Positions 15,564-25,151 of a DNA stretch of 42,101 nt are shown in pieces. The DNA lies in the NCBI GenBank assembly GCA_944392515.1, contig CALXWV010000009.1:1-42101 (forward strand), given 5' to 3'. Made by a program: the position numbers and the translations under genes. The stretch comes from an uncultured Clostridia bacterium. GTDB taxonomy: Bacteria > Bacillota > Clostridia > TANB77 > CAG-508. The notes beneath the pieces were generated by a model, which worked only from the letters and a program-made list of their open reading frames with translations, searched no databases and was not told the origin of the DNA. Position 1 is the stretch's first letter, and each line of letters begins with the position of its first letter.

Positions 15564-17876
15564 ATGGAAGAATTATTAGAAGGATTAAATCCAAGACAAA
15601 TAGATGCAGTTAAAGCGACAGATGGACCATGTTTAGTTATAGCTGGTGCGGGATCAGGTAAAACTAAGGTACTAACATATAAAATAAGCTACTTAATGAA
15701 AGCAAAAGGTGTAAAGCCTTGGAATATACTAGCTATAACATTTACTAATAAAGCTGCAAATGAGATGAAAGAAAGAGTAGAGATGCTAGCTAGTGATGCT
15801 ATAAATGATATTTGGCTTGGTACTTTTCACTCAATTTGCGTAAGAATACTTAGAAAATTTATAGATAGAATTGGCTTTGATTCATCTTTTGCAATATTTG
15901 ATACAACTGATCAAAAGACTATTGTAAAAAATTGTATGAAAGAACTAAATATAGATTCAAAATTATTTACAGATAGAGCTATTTTATCTGAGATAAGTAA
16001 TGCTAAAAATGATATGCTTACACCAGAAAAATATGAGGAAAGAGCAAATGGGGATTATAGAAAAGAAATAACTTCAAAAGTATATTATATGTATCAAAGA
16101 AAACTTAGGGAAAATAATGCTATAGATTTTGATGACATAATAAATTATACAATTAATATTTTAACAGATAATCCAGATGTACTAGACTATTATTCTAGTA
16201 AATTTAAATATATATTAGTAGATGAGTATCAGGATACTAATAAATCTCAATTTATGCTTGTATCACTATTAGCTTCTAAATATGGTAATATAACTGTAGT
16301 AGGTGATAGTGACCAATCTATATATCGTTTTAGAGGTGCAGATATAACTAATATACTTAATTTTGAGAAAGATTTTCCAGGTGCTAAAATAGTAAAGTTA
16401 GAGCAAAATTATAGATGCACAGGTAATATTTTAAAAGCTGCAAATGCAGTAATTAAGCATAATGGAAATAAATATGAAAAAGTACTTTGGACAGAAAATG
16501 ATGAAGGAGAAAAACCTTTTATATACTGTGGAGAAGATGAATATGATGAAGGTAATTTCATTGTACAAGAAATAAACCATCTTAGAAGGGAAGAATATTA
16601 TAAATATTCAGACTTTGTTATTTTGTATAGAATGAACTCACAATCTAGAGCAATTGAAGATGTTTTAAGAAGAGAAGATATACCTTATAAAATTGTTGGA
16701 GGTCTTAAATTCTATGAAAGAAAAGAAATAAAAGATATTGTAGCGTACTTAAGATTAATTGCAAATCCATCAGATAATATTTCCTTAGAAAGAATAATAA
16801 ATGAGCCTAAAAGAGGAGTAGGAAAAACAAGCATTGAGAACATTGAAAAAATATCTGAAGAAAATGGAATTTCAATGTATCAAGTAATTAAAGATGCAGA
16901 TAAATACATACCTAGGATTTATCAAAATACTAGAGAATTTATAAATGTAATTGAAGAATTACGTACATTAGATATTCCTGTATCTGAACTTATTAAACAA
17001 ACATTAAATAAGACAGGATATACTCAGAGTTTAAAAAATGAAAATACAATTGAAGCGGAAAGTAGAATACAAAACTTAGAAGAATTTTTAACAGTTGCTA
17101 TGGAATTTGAAAAAGAGTCTGCTGAAAATAGCTTAACTGAGTTCTTAGAGAGTATTTCTCTTTCTAGTGATACAGATAATCTAGAAGAATCAGACGATAT
17201 GGTAACACTAATGACACTTCATAGTGCAAAAGGACTAGAATATCCAACTGTATTTTTAGTAGGTATGGAAGATGGTGTATTTCCTGGACATAAATCCATG
17301 GATAATCCAGAGGATATAGAAGAAGAAAGAAGACTATTCTATGTTGGTATAACTAGATCACAGCATTATTTATATTTAACATTTGCAAGAAAAAGAACTA
17401 TATTTGGTTCAACAAGTTATAATCCACCATCAAGATTTCTAAAAGAAATACCAGAAGAACTACTTGATGGATATGAAGATGCATTTGCAGAAAAAGAGGA
17501 AGAAGACGAATTTGAAGATTCTAAATATTCTTGGTCTTATGGAAATAGAGCTTCTAATTATGGAGATAAATATGGTTCAAAAGTTGTATCATATAAAGTG
17601 AGTGCAGACAGTTTAAATTCAAATACTGAAAAGCCAAGTTTTCAATTTAAAACAGCAGAAAGTTTCTTGAATAATCTAAATAAAAAGAAAGCAAATAATA
17701 CTGTTGATTTATCTCAATACAAAGTTGGTCAAAAAGTATTTCATAAAAGATTTGGAGAAGGAACTATTACTAACTTAGAAAAAGAAGATGATGATATAAA
17801 AGTCGATATTCAGTTTGATAAATTTGGTCATAAGAGATTAATGGCTAAATTTGCAGGACTTGAAATTATAGAATAA
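15564..17876 (+). CDS. pcrA: ATP-dependent DNA helicase PcrA (UvrD/Rep family)
   Basis: PcrA is a 3'-to-5' helicase for excision repair, rolling-circle replication and removal of RNA polymerase or RecA from DNA. The 770-residue protein has Walker A AGAGSGKT (27-34), Walker B VDEYQDT (from 219), GDSDQSIYRFRGA, TLHSAKGLE and VGITRS helicase motifs. A C-terminal Tudor-like domain at about 721-769 (VGQKVFHKRFGEG) is typical of PcrA and binds RNA polymerase. The ATG at 15564 gives the usual N-terminus, but no ribosome site lies just before it. AAGGAAGGAG lies 38 bases upstream, ahead of a four-codon mini-ORF (ATG ACT ATG TAA). ligA does not follow, unlike in Bacillus. Confidence 0.95.
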   Translation: MEELLEGLNPRQIDAVKATDGPCLVIAGAGSGKTKVLTYKISYLMKAKGVKPWNILAITFTNKAANEMKERVEMLASDAINDIWLGTFHSICVRILRKFIDRIGFDSSFAIFDTTDQKTIVKNCMKELNIDSKLFTDRAILSEISNAKNDMLTPEKYEERANGDYRKEITSKVYYMYQRKLRENNAIDFDDIINYTINILTDNPDVLDYYSSKFKYILVDEYQDTNKSQFMLVSLLASKYGNITVVGDSDQSIYRFRGADITNILNFEKDFPGAKIVKLEQNYRCTGNILKAANAVIKHNGNKYEKVLWTENDEGEKPFIYCGEDEYDEGNFIVQEINHLRREEYYKYSDFVILYRMNSQSRAIEDVLRREDIPYKIVGGLKFYERKEIKDIVAYLRLIANPSDNISLERIINEPKRGVGKTSIENIEKISEENGISMYQVIKDADKYIPRIYQNTREFINVIEELRTLDIPVSELIKQTLNKTGYTQSLKNENTIEAESRIQNLEEFLTVAMEFEKESAENSLTEFLESISLSSDTDNLEESDDMVTLMTLHSAKGLEYPTVFLVGMEDGVFPGHKSMDNPEDIEEERRLFYVGITRSQHYLYLTFARKRTIFGSTSYNPPSRFLKEIPEELLDGYEDAFAEKEEEDEFEDSKYSWSYGNRASNYGDKYGSKVVSYKVSADSLNSNTEKPSFQFKTAESFLNNLNKKKANNTVDLSQYKVGQKVFHKRFGEGTITNLEKEDDDIKVDIQFDKFGHKRLMAKFAGLEIIE

Positions 17877-17880
17877 AATA

Positions 17881-17918
17881 AAAAGAGTAATATTTCTTAA
17901 AGGAATACTTACTCTTTT
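17881..17918. terminator. Bidirectional terminator between pcrA and mecA
   Basis: AAAAGAGTAA (17881-17890) and TTACTCTTTT (17909-17918) form a perfect 10-bp outer stem, with further pairing inside. It lies between convergent stop codons and has A/T flanks on both sides. Confidence 0.88.
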
Positions 17919-17932
17919 ATTATTTATCTAAA

Positions 17933-18547
17933 TTATTTAAAATTTCTTTGACTAATATAAATTGCGTTATGACCTATAACCAGCTCTCCTCTTTCTTTAA
18001 TCATTGTAGCTACTGATTCTTGACTTGTTAAAAAGTTACCAAACTCTGTAATTCCAGAATATAATTTGCCAAGATACCTATATGTAGGATTAATATTTGA
18101 GCATATTAAAACATATTTATCATTGTATTTATATAAATTAATTGTTTTACAGAATTCTCTTAATCTATTAATCTTTTGCTTTTTTAAAAAGTTACAAAAA
18201 TTAAAAAAGTGTTCTATATCCACAAAATTATATACTAGAGTATCATCTTTCTTTAAAGGAACTTTTAGTGGTTTAACTTTTTTTATATTCTTCTTTTTAG
18301 GAATTAATTTAGTTATAGTAAATATAAAATCGCCATTAAACATACTTTTAGCATCTATTCTAACTCTACTATTATCAATATGAAATCCAACTTCATCTTC
18401 AGCTTTATCAAGTATTTCTAAAAAGGATCTTCTTGCTTTGGATGGGTCAGACATGAAATTATCTAAATCGCCATTTGGACAATCTAAAAGTTCATCATTA
18501 GATACAGTGACTCTTAATTTATATTCACTTAATTTTTCAAATTTCAT
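17933..18547 (-). CDS. mecA: MecA-family adaptor for ClpC proteolysis
   Basis: MecA-type adaptors bind substrates and deliver them to the ClpC-ClpP protease. The 204-residue protein starts MKFEKLSEYKLRVTVSNDEL, which parallels the MecA N-terminus. A conserved SKARRSFLEILDKAEDEVGF segment follows, then the IDAKSMFNGDFIFTITKL strand pattern and a basic linker at about 84-98. The second half corresponds to the ClpC-binding domain. AGAAAGGA precedes the ATG. It is transcribed alone from a recognisable minus-strand promoter. The substrate is unknown; in Bacillus it is the competence regulator ComK. Confidence 0.85.
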   Translation of the reverse strand: MKFEKLSEYKLRVTVSNDELLDCPNGDLDNFMSDPSKARRSFLEILDKAEDEVGFHIDNSRVRIDAKSMFNGDFIFTITKLIPKKKNIKKVKPLKVPLKKDDTLVYNFVDIEHFFNFCNFLKKQKINRLREFCKTINLYKYNDKYVLICSNINPTYRYLGKLYSGITEFGNFLTSQESVATMIKERGELVIGHNAIYISQRNFK

Positions 18548-18589
18548 AAAATTTCCTTTCTATAATAGGTTAATATAAATGTATTTATT

Positions 18590-18618
18590 AGTATATCATA
18601 TGATTATGACTTTTACAA
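18590..18618 (-). promoter_or_regulatory. Sigma-A promoter of mecA
   Basis: On the minus strand, TTGTAA (18618-18613) and TATACT (18595-18590) are separated by 17 bases, about 43 bases before the mecA start. Confidence 0.6.
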
Positions 18619-18705
18619 TGTTTTTGAAAAAATTGCTTATTATTTTATTAGCAAAATCTTGTAAATATTCTTATAAAATTTTAAGATAAATTTACAAAAA
18701 ATACC

Positions 18706-18734
18706 TTGAAAATTAACTAAAAAAAATATATAAT
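18706..18734 (+). promoter_or_regulatory. Sigma-A promoter of the DUF4321-radC-mre cluster
   Basis: TTGAAA (18706-18711) and TATAAT (18729-18734) have a 17-base spacer, 47 bases before the first gene of the cell-shape cluster. Confidence 0.85.
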
Positions 18735-18781
18735 ACAACTGTTAAATTATAATTATCCGTAAGATAAAATGGAGGTAACAT

Positions 18782-19039
18782 ATGGCAACTAGAGATAAAA
18801 GTACATTTGTACTAATAATATTTATATTATGTGGACTAGTTATAGGTGGATTAATAGGACAATTAACTCAAGGAGTAAGTTGGCTTAGTTGGCTATCTTA
18901 TGGTCAAAGTTTTGGATTAACAGATCCTGTTTCACTAGACCTTGGTGTCGTAAATCTAAGCTTTGGAATAATGTTTAATATAAATATTTCTAGTATAATT
19001 GGTATAATAATTTCAATTTTTATTTATAGAAAATTTTAA
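18782..19039 (+). CDS. Small membrane protein of the DUF4321 family
   Basis: The 85-residue protein has an N-terminal helix (FVLIIFILCGLVIGGLIGQL), a middle loop with the DLGVVNLSFGIMFNINI pattern, and a second membrane helix ending YRKF. Size, topology and position just upstream of radC-mreB match the DUF4321 family of Clostridia. Its function is unknown. The context suggests a role connected with cell envelope or shape, but that is guilt by association. AATGGAGGTAAC gives a strong ribosome site. The gene follows its own promoter and precedes radC by 37 bp. Confidence 0.75.
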   Translation: MATRDKSTFVLIIFILCGLVIGGLIGQLTQGVSWLSWLSYGQSFGLTDPVSLDLGVVNLSFGIMFNINISSIIGIIISIFIYRKF

Positions 19040-19076
19040 ATAGTAATTAGCTTTTGGGGGCAGAAAGGATTTCTTT

Positions 19077-19772
19077 ATGCCACTTAAAATGAAACAATTG
19101 CCACAATCAGAAAGACCATATGAAAAATTATTAATGTATGGTGCAAAAAAGTTATCAAATGCAGAACTTTTGGCAATAATAATTAAAACTGGAACAAAAG
19201 ATGAAACTTCTATTGATATTGCAAATAGAGTATTACTATTAACTGATAACATTAGTGAACTAAGTAATATTTCGACAGAAACTTTGGGAAAAATAAAAGG
19301 AATAGGAAAAGTAAAAGCAATACAAATTAAAGCAATTTGTGAATTAGCAACTAGAATTAATACTCCTATAAATAATCTAAAAATTATTATAAAAACGCCA
19401 AAGGATGTAGCTAATTTATTTATGCAAGAGTTTAGATGTGAAAAACAAGAAAAATTAAAGATACTTTTGTTAAGTTCTAAAAATGAAATAGTGAAGAATA
19501 TAGAAATAAAAACAGGTTCAATTAATGAAATACAAGTAAGGCCTGCCGAAATCTTAAAAGAAGTAATTAAAGAAGAAGTAAATAAGTTTATATTAATACA
19601 TAATCACCCAAGTGGAGATTCAACTCCTAGTAAAGCAGATTTTGACTTTACAGAGAAAATTGAAAATGGTGCAAATCTTTTAAATCTTAATTTTTTAGAC
19701 CATATAGTAATTGGGAGAGATAATTACAAAAGTATAAAGAGCATAATTAATAAAGGAAAAACTTTAAACTAA
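19077..19772 (+). CDS. radC: RadC-like JAB/MPN-domain protein
   Basis: RadC was named as a DNA repair protein, but its biochemical role is not established. The 231-residue protein has an N-terminal helix-hairpin-helix part (SNAELLAIIIKTGT, then LGKIKGIGKVKA). Its C-terminal JAMM metalloprotease-like domain has HNHPSGDSTPSKAD, putting metal ligands at His175, His177 and Asp188. The location before mreB is conserved widely in Firmicutes. AGAAAGGA precedes the ATG. Confidence 0.92.
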   Translation: MPLKMKQLPQSERPYEKLLMYGAKKLSNAELLAIIIKTGTKDETSIDIANRVLLLTDNISELSNISTETLGKIKGIGKVKAIQIKAICELATRINTPINNLKIIIKTPKDVANLFMQEFRCEKQEKLKILLLSSKNEIVKNIEIKTGSINEIQVRPAEILKEVIKEEVNKFILIHNHPSGDSTPSKADFDFTEKIENGANLLNLNFLDHIVIGRDNYKSIKSIINKGKTLN

Positions 19773-19817
19773 ATTAATTTTAAAACAATATGGATAATAC
19801 AGGAAGGAAAATATAAG

Positions 19818-20855
19818 ATGAATCTTAATTTTTTAAACTTTAATTCAAAAGATATAGGTATGGACCTAGGAACAGCAAATATTTTAATTGCTTTAAAAGG
19901 AAAAGGAATAGTATTAAGAGAACCTTCAGTTGTTGCATTAGATAAAGTTACTGGTGAAATAGTTTCAACTGGAAAAGAAGCAAGAGAAATGTTAGGAAGA
20001 ACACCTGAAAATATTAAAGCCGTAAGACCTATGCAAGATGGAGTTATAGCAGATTTTACTGCAACAAGTTTAATGTTAAAAAATATGCTAAAAAAGGTTT
20101 GCCAAAAATATAATGCAGGAAAGCCTAGAGTAGTAGTGGGAGTACCATCAGGTATTACAGAGGTAGAAAGAAGAGCGATTGAAGAAGCATTTTTGCAAGC
20201 AAATGCTAAAGAAGTTTATTTAATACAAGAACCTATGGCAGCTGCAATTGGAGCTGGAATTAATGTTAAAGAACCTATGGGAAATATGATAGTAGATATA
20301 GGTGGAGGAACAACAGAAGTTGCAGTTATTTCACTTGGAGGAATTGTTACAAGTAATTCAATAAGAGTCGCAGGAAACGAAATAGATGAAAGTATAGTTG
20401 AGTACTTAAAAAATAATAAAGGAATAGCTATAGGACAAACTGCAGCAGAAAACCTAAAAATAGAACTTGGATGTGCTATGCCACTGGTTACTGAACTTAC
20501 AAAAGAAATAAGAGGCAGAGACTTAGATACAGGTTTACCAAAAAATGTAACAGTATCTTCTAAAGACATACAAGAAGCTATGAAAAAGCCAATAAATGAA
20601 ATTATAGAGGCAATAATTAATACATTATCAGTTACTCCACCAGAACTTGCATCAGATATAATATTAAATGGTATTTACTTAGCAGGTGGAGGAGCACAAA
20701 TAAGAAATCTAGATAACCTAATAGCACAAAAAACCGGAGTTTCAACTTATGTAGCGGATACACCTTTAGAATGTGTTGCAATAGGCGCAGGAAAAGTTTT
20801 AGAAAATATAGATAGTTTAAAAAGTGTGCTTCTAAATTCCGGTAAAAGAATGTAA
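19818..20855 (+). CDS. mreB: Rod-shape determining actin homologue MreB
   Basis: MreB forms membrane-associated filaments that direct lateral cell-wall synthesis by the elongasome. The 345-residue protein has the actin-fold phosphate loops DIGMDLGTANILI (residues 12-24) and MIVDIGGGTTEVAV, and the adenosine motif YLAGGGAQIRNL. The length is normal. AGGAAGG precedes the ATG. It begins a run of mreB-mreC-mreD-pbp2, all on one strand with short gaps, so the elongasome parts are probably co-expressed. Confidence 0.97.
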   Translation: MNLNFLNFNSKDIGMDLGTANILIALKGKGIVLREPSVVALDKVTGEIVSTGKEAREMLGRTPENIKAVRPMQDGVIADFTATSLMLKNMLKKVCQKYNAGKPRVVVGVPSGITEVERRAIEEAFLQANAKEVYLIQEPMAAAIGAGINVKEPMGNMIVDIGGGTTEVAVISLGGIVTSNSIRVAGNEIDESIVEYLKNNKGIAIGQTAAENLKIELGCAMPLVTELTKEIRGRDLDTGLPKNVTVSSKDIQEAMKKPINEIIEAIINTLSVTPPELASDIILNGIYLAGGGAQIRNLDNLIAQKTGVSTYVADTPLECVAIGAGKVLENIDSLKSVLLNSGKRM

Positions 20856-20960
20856 TAAATATTTATTTAAAAAATATTTTTAATATAGAATTAATTATCA
20901 ATAAATAGAGTTATAGGAACTCTTATAAAACCTAAATAATATAAAGGAAATGAGTATCTA

Positions 20961-21773
20961 ATGAAAAATAAAGCTGGTCTAATAGGAGTTATTATAACAA
21001 TTATCATATTAATAGTAGTTGTAATAATTTCAAATATTAGTACAGGTAATTTATCTTTTGTAGAAGGTGCAGTTGGTACAATATTTGTTCCAATACAAAA
21101 TGGAATAGTATTTATAAAAAATAAAATTACAGGTAATGAACAAGAAAATAGTGATATTGCAAGTCTTAAACAAGAAAATCAAAGTTTAAAAGATGAAAAT
21201 AGTAAATTGCAAGAACAATTAAGAGAACTTGAAATACTAAAATCAGAAAATAATACTTTAAAAGAATATGTTAATTTGAAAAATAAATATTCTGAATATA
21301 CAACTGTTCCAGCTTATGTAATAGAAAGAAGCATTAGTAATTATGAAAAAATTATAGTTATAAATGCTGGTTCAGAGGATGGAATTGAAGCTAATATGCC
21401 AGTTATATCAGAATCAGGATTAGTAGGATATGTAATATCTGTAACCAATAACACTGCAAAAGTACAAACAATAATAGATACTTCTAGTAATGTAAGTGCA
21501 AACATATCAAATATTCAAGACAGTGTAATATTAAAAGGAACTCTAAATAATACAGAAACTGTAAGAGCAACATACATACCAGCAGATAGTACAATACTAC
21601 AAGGAGATCAAGTAGTAACATCAGGCTTAGGCGGAATTTATCCAAAGGGAATATTAATAGGCACAGTTAAAAGCGTAGTAAACACAAAAAATGAAGCGGA
21701 TAGATATGCAGAAATAGAAGTTTCTACAGATTTTTCAAGATTAGAAACAGTTTTAGTAATTACAAAAAATTAA
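20961..21773 (+). CDS. mreC: Rod-shape determining protein MreC
   Basis: MreC is a single-pass membrane protein that links MreB filaments to penicillin-binding proteins outside the cell. The 270-residue protein has an N-terminal transmembrane helix at about residues 7-27. A coiled coil follows at about 68-105 (heptads in LKQENQSLKDENSKL), then the beta-rich MreC core with GSEDGI and VVTSGLGGIYPKGI motifs. AAAGGAAATGAG lies before the ATG. A small hairpin (AGAGTT/AACTCT, 20907-20923) sits in the 105-bp gap from mreB and might tune downstream expression. Confidence 0.93.
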   Translation: MKNKAGLIGVIITIIILIVVVIISNISTGNLSFVEGAVGTIFVPIQNGIVFIKNKITGNEQENSDIASLKQENQSLKDENSKLQEQLRELEILKSENNTLKEYVNLKNKYSEYTTVPAYVIERSISNYEKIIVINAGSEDGIEANMPVISESGLVGYVISVTNNTAKVQTIIDTSSNVSANISNIQDSVILKGTLNNTETVRATYIPADSTILQGDQVVTSGLGGIYPKGILIGTVKSVVNTKNEADRYAEIEVSTDFSRLETVLVITKN

Positions 21774-21791
21774 AAAAGAAAGAGGATAAAA

Positions 21792-22325
21792 TTGCGAAAA
21801 TTTAAGGTCATATTAATCTTATTACTATTATTTTTTATAATATATTTTTTACAATTAAATTTTTTCTCTTGGTTTAATATAGGTGGAATAATGCCTAATT
21901 TAATTGTAGTATTGGTATTATTTATAGGACTATTTATTGGAAATAAATCAGGAGTTATTTTAGGTATTATTTTTGGAGTCATACTAGACTTTAATTTGAG
22001 CAAAAGTATTGGAGTAACATCAATATTACTTGCATTTATTGGACTTCTTGGAGAATACTTAGATAAAAATTTTTCAAAAGACAGCAGAGTAACAATTATA
22101 GTTATGTCAGCAGTAAGTACTATATTATATGAAGTAATTATCTATGCTATATCAATTGTCCAATATGGAGTAATGCCAGAAATACTTACATTTACACTTA
22201 CTTTGCTAGTAGAGATATTATTTAATACAATGCTAATAATAATAATATATCCTTTAATGAAAAGATTAGGTTATTACTTAGAAGAGGAATATAAAAGCAA
22301 AAAACTTTTGACAAGATATTTTTAA
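21792..22325 (+). CDS. mreD: Rod-shape determining protein MreD
   Basis: MreD is the integral membrane partner of MreC in the elongasome. The 177-residue protein is almost entirely hydrophobic, with five or six helices, and has the characteristic PNLIVVLVLFIGLFIGNKSG segment. It starts at TTG (21792) after an AAAGAGGA site, 18 bp after mreC. The assignment rests on position, length and hydropathy, since MreD is weakly conserved. Confidence 0.88.
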   Translation: MRKFKVILILLLLFFIIYFLQLNFFSWFNIGGIMPNLIVVLVLFIGLFIGNKSGVILGIIFGVILDFNLSKSIGVTSILLAFIGLLGEYLDKNFSKDSRVTIIVMSAVSTILYEVIIYAISIVQYGVMPEILTFTLTLLVEILFNTMLIIIIYPLMKRLGYYLEEEYKSKKLLTRYF

Positions 22326-22352
22326 TTAAGTAAATAGAAAAATGGAGGAATA

Positions 22353-24422
22353 GTGGAAAGTAGAAAAGAAAACAAATTAAGATACAATATTTTAATTGCA
22401 ATTGTATATATAATTGGTATAATACTTTTACTTCAACTTTTTAATTTGCAGATAGTAAATGGACAAGAATATAGAGAAGAATCAAATACAAGATTAACAA
22501 GGGAAACTACTATTAAAGCTGCAAGAGGAAGAATTTTAGATAGTAGTGGAGAAAAATTAGTATCCACAAAACTTGTATATAATGTGGAAATCTATAAAAC
22601 AAAAGTAGATAATGAGACTTTAAATAATGCTCTTTTGCTTTTAGCACAAACATTAGAACAAAATGGAGATACATATGTAGATAGTTTTCCAATTACAGTA
22701 GAACCTTATGCCTTTAAAAATGAAGAAACAGCACAAACCTTTAAAGAAGAAAATAAACTAGATTCTAGTTATGATGCAGAAGCATGCTTTAACTATTTTA
22801 AAAATAAATATGAGGTAACAACAGATAATATTCAAGATGCTAGAAAAATTATAACTTTAAGATATGAGATTGCAAAGGATGGATATAGTAATACTAAATC
22901 AGTTAAACTTGCAACTAATATAAGTAATAGCAGTTTGGCTAAATTAAATGAGATGAGTTCAAGTTTTCCAGGTATTAATACAACCTCTGAACCAACATTA
23001 TATTATCCTTATGGATTACTTGCTTCACATATTTTAGGATATGTTGGACCAATTAGTGAAGATGAATTAAAAGCAAATCCAGATGACTATGATCAAAATG
23101 ATATAACCGGAAAAACTGGAATCGAGCAAGTATTAGAAAAATATTTAAAAGGAACTGATGGTATAAAACAAATAGATATGTCTGTTGATGGAATTGTAAC
23201 AGATGAATATATTGCAAAAGAAGCAACTGCTGGAGCTGATGTAATGCTTACAATAGATGCAGATTTGCAAAAAATTACTGAAGATGCATTAGAAAAAAAT
23301 ATAAAAATGATGCAATCAGGAGAACTTAAAGATGCAGAAATGGCAAAAGAAGGAGCAGCAGTTGTACTTAATGTAAAAACTGGAGAAATTTTAGCTATGG
23401 CAAGTTATCCTAATTACGATCCTTCATTATTTATTGATGGAATAAGCACCGAAAATTGGAATAACTATTTAAACGCAGATGATCATCCTCTTATGAATAA
23501 AGCAATTAGCTCAATTTCACCACCTGGTTCTACTTTCAAAATGGTAACTGCAATAGCAGGACTAGAAAGTGGAGCAATCGATGTAGGTACAAAAATAAAT
23601 GATACAGGAGTTTATAGATTTTATAGAGATTATCAACCTAGATGTTGGAAAAGTGGTGGACATGGTTGGCTAAATGTTACTAAAGCAATAGAAGTTTCTT
23701 GTAATTACTTTTTCTATGAAACAGGTAGAAGAACAGGAATTGATAGATTAGTTCAAGTAGCATCAGCTTTTGGCTTAGGACAAAAAACAGGAGTAGAATT
23801 ACCTGGGGAAGAAGCTGGAGTACTTGCATCAAGAGATACAATGAGCCCATGGGTTGATGGTTATACTGTCCAAGCAGCTATAGGTCAATTAAACAACTCA
23901 TTTACACCACTTCAAATGGCTAAATATGTTGCAATGGTAGCAAATGGTGGAAAAAATCTTAATCTTACTATAATTAAATCAGTAAATTCTTCAGATGGAA
24001 CAGAAATATCTAAAGATGAAATAGAAAACTATGTAAATGAAAAACTTGGAATAAGTGGAAATAGTGGTTCAGATATTAATATAAGTAGTGAAAACTTACA
24101 AGCTGTAAAAGAAGGCATGAGAGGAGTAACCAGTGATGGCTCGGGTACAGCTTATAGATATTTTAAAGACTTTAATGTAGAAGTTGGAGGAAAAACAGGT
24201 TCTGCTACTACAGATACATCAGGCAATGCAAATGCATGGTTTGTAGGCTTTGCACCATATGATGATCCAGAAATTGCTGTTGCAGTATATATAAAAGATG
24301 GTCAACATGGAGCTTCAACAGCAGTAACTGCAAGAGACATATTTGCTCAATATTTTGGTATGAATTCTGCATCTATTACTGAGGATATGACAGCGGTATC
24401 TGATATGCAAACAGTAAGATAA
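22353..24422 (+). CDS. mrdA: Class B penicillin-binding protein 2 (elongation transpeptidase)
   Basis: PBP2 cross-links peptidoglycan during side-wall growth. The 689-residue protein starts with a transmembrane helix (residues 11-31). The dimerisation segment RAARGRILDSSG follows, then the transpeptidase motifs Ser393-Thr-Phe-Lys396, Ser449-Cys-Asn451 and Lys614-Thr-Gly616. The start is a GTG at 22353, with GGAGG only about 4 bases before it. It sits at the end of the mreBCD run, as in many Clostridia. A rodA gene is not adjacent. Confidence 0.93.
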   Translation: MESRKENKLRYNILIAIVYIIGIILLLQLFNLQIVNGQEYREESNTRLTRETTIKAARGRILDSSGEKLVSTKLVYNVEIYKTKVDNETLNNALLLLAQTLEQNGDTYVDSFPITVEPYAFKNEETAQTFKEENKLDSSYDAEACFNYFKNKYEVTTDNIQDARKIITLRYEIAKDGYSNTKSVKLATNISNSSLAKLNEMSSSFPGINTTSEPTLYYPYGLLASHILGYVGPISEDELKANPDDYDQNDITGKTGIEQVLEKYLKGTDGIKQIDMSVDGIVTDEYIAKEATAGADVMLTIDADLQKITEDALEKNIKMMQSGELKDAEMAKEGAAVVLNVKTGEILAMASYPNYDPSLFIDGISTENWNNYLNADDHPLMNKAISSISPPGSTFKMVTAIAGLESGAIDVGTKINDTGVYRFYRDYQPRCWKSGGHGWLNVTKAIEVSCNYFFYETGRRTGIDRLVQVASAFGLGQKTGVELPGEEAGVLASRDTMSPWVDGYTVQAAIGQLNNSFTPLQMAKYVAMVANGGKNLNLTIIKSVNSSDGTEISKDEIENYVNEKLGISGNSGSDINISSENLQAVKEGMRGVTSDGSGTAYRYFKDFNVEVGGKTGSATTDTSGNANAWFVGFAPYDDPEIAVAVYIKDGQHGASTAVTARDIFAQYFGMNSASITEDMTAVSDMQTVR

Positions 24423-24440
24423 ATAAAAGTTTATTAAAAG

Positions 24441-24469
24441 TTGTACATTAAGAAAAAGAATGATATAAT
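24441..24469 (+). promoter_or_regulatory. Sigma-A promoter of minC
   Basis: TTGTAC (24441-24446) and TATAAT (24464-24469) are separated by 17 bases, starting 19 bp after the pbp2 stop. minC can therefore be expressed separately from the mre genes. Confidence 0.75.
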
Positions 24470-24533
24470 AGCTTTGAAATTTACTAAAGATAAAGGGAGG
24501 TTTGGAAAATATTTTTATTAGGGGAAATTGAAA

Positions 24534-25148
24534 ATGTCTAGATGCATTAATATTTATTTTAAAAGAGATAGTATTGTACTTAAGATTAAAGAAGATGCAA
24601 CAACTAACGAAATTTTAAATGAATTGGAAGAAAAACTTCCTGAACTTAAAGAGTTTTATAAGGAAGAAAAAACACCAATATTTGTTACAGGTAAAATATT
24701 AAAAAGATTTGAAATAGATAGTATTCAAAAAATGATTCAATCTATGATAAAAGTAAAAGTAGATTTCGATAGTCCTAGAACTTTAGGCCTTCATGGTATA
24801 AAAAGAACATTTAAAAAAGATATACAAATATCTGAAACAAAGTTTTATAAAGGATCAGTTAGGTCTGGACAAAAGTTAGAATTTGAAGGTAGTATTGTTA
24901 TAATAGGAGACGTAAATGATGGTGCTGAAGTTATAGCAGAAGATAATATTGCAGTTATAGGAAACCTTAGGGGAATGGCACATGCAGGAGCAAAGGGAAA
25001 CGAAAAAGCAATAATTGCTGCGAATATTATAGATTCTCCTCAAATAAGAATAGCAAGTATTATAAAAGAAAGAGAAAGAAAAGATATAGAAAGAGAAAGC
25101 TTCTCATATGCATACATTAATGATGACGGAATAATTGAAATGGAATAG
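24534..25148 (+). CDS. minC: Septum site-determining protein MinC
   Basis: MinC inhibits FtsZ ring formation away from mid-cell. The 204-residue protein has an N-terminal alpha/beta domain and a C-terminal glycine-rich beta-helix domain (GSVRSGQKLEFEGS, then GDVNDGAEV and GNLRGMAHAGAKGN), which binds MinD. I place the start at the ATG at 24534, because AGGGG lies 9 bases before it; the TTG at 24528 is too close to that site. In related genomes minD and often minE follow directly. Here the next genes are on the other strand, so the MinD partner must be elsewhere or missing. Confidence 0.92.
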   Translation: MSRCINIYFKRDSIVLKIKEDATTNEILNELEEKLPELKEFYKEEKTPIFVTGKILKRFEIDSIQKMIQSMIKVKVDFDSPRTLGLHGIKRTFKKDIQISETKFYKGSVRSGQKLEFEGSIVIIGDVNDGAEVIAEDNIAVIGNLRGMAHAGAKGNEKAIIAANIIDSPQIRIASIIKERERKDIERESFSYAYINDDGIIEME

Positions 25149-25151
25149 CAT

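Noticed and set aside
18066..18383. Plus-strand 105-residue ORF opposite mecA
   Set aside because: mecA on the minus strand has family motifs, a ribosome site and a promoter; the plus-strand frame is a low-complexity Phe/Leu shadow.
24502..24531. Nine-codon TTG mini-ORF after AAAGGGAGG before minC
   Set aside because: The spacing between the ribosome site and TTG is only one base, so initiation there is unlikely.
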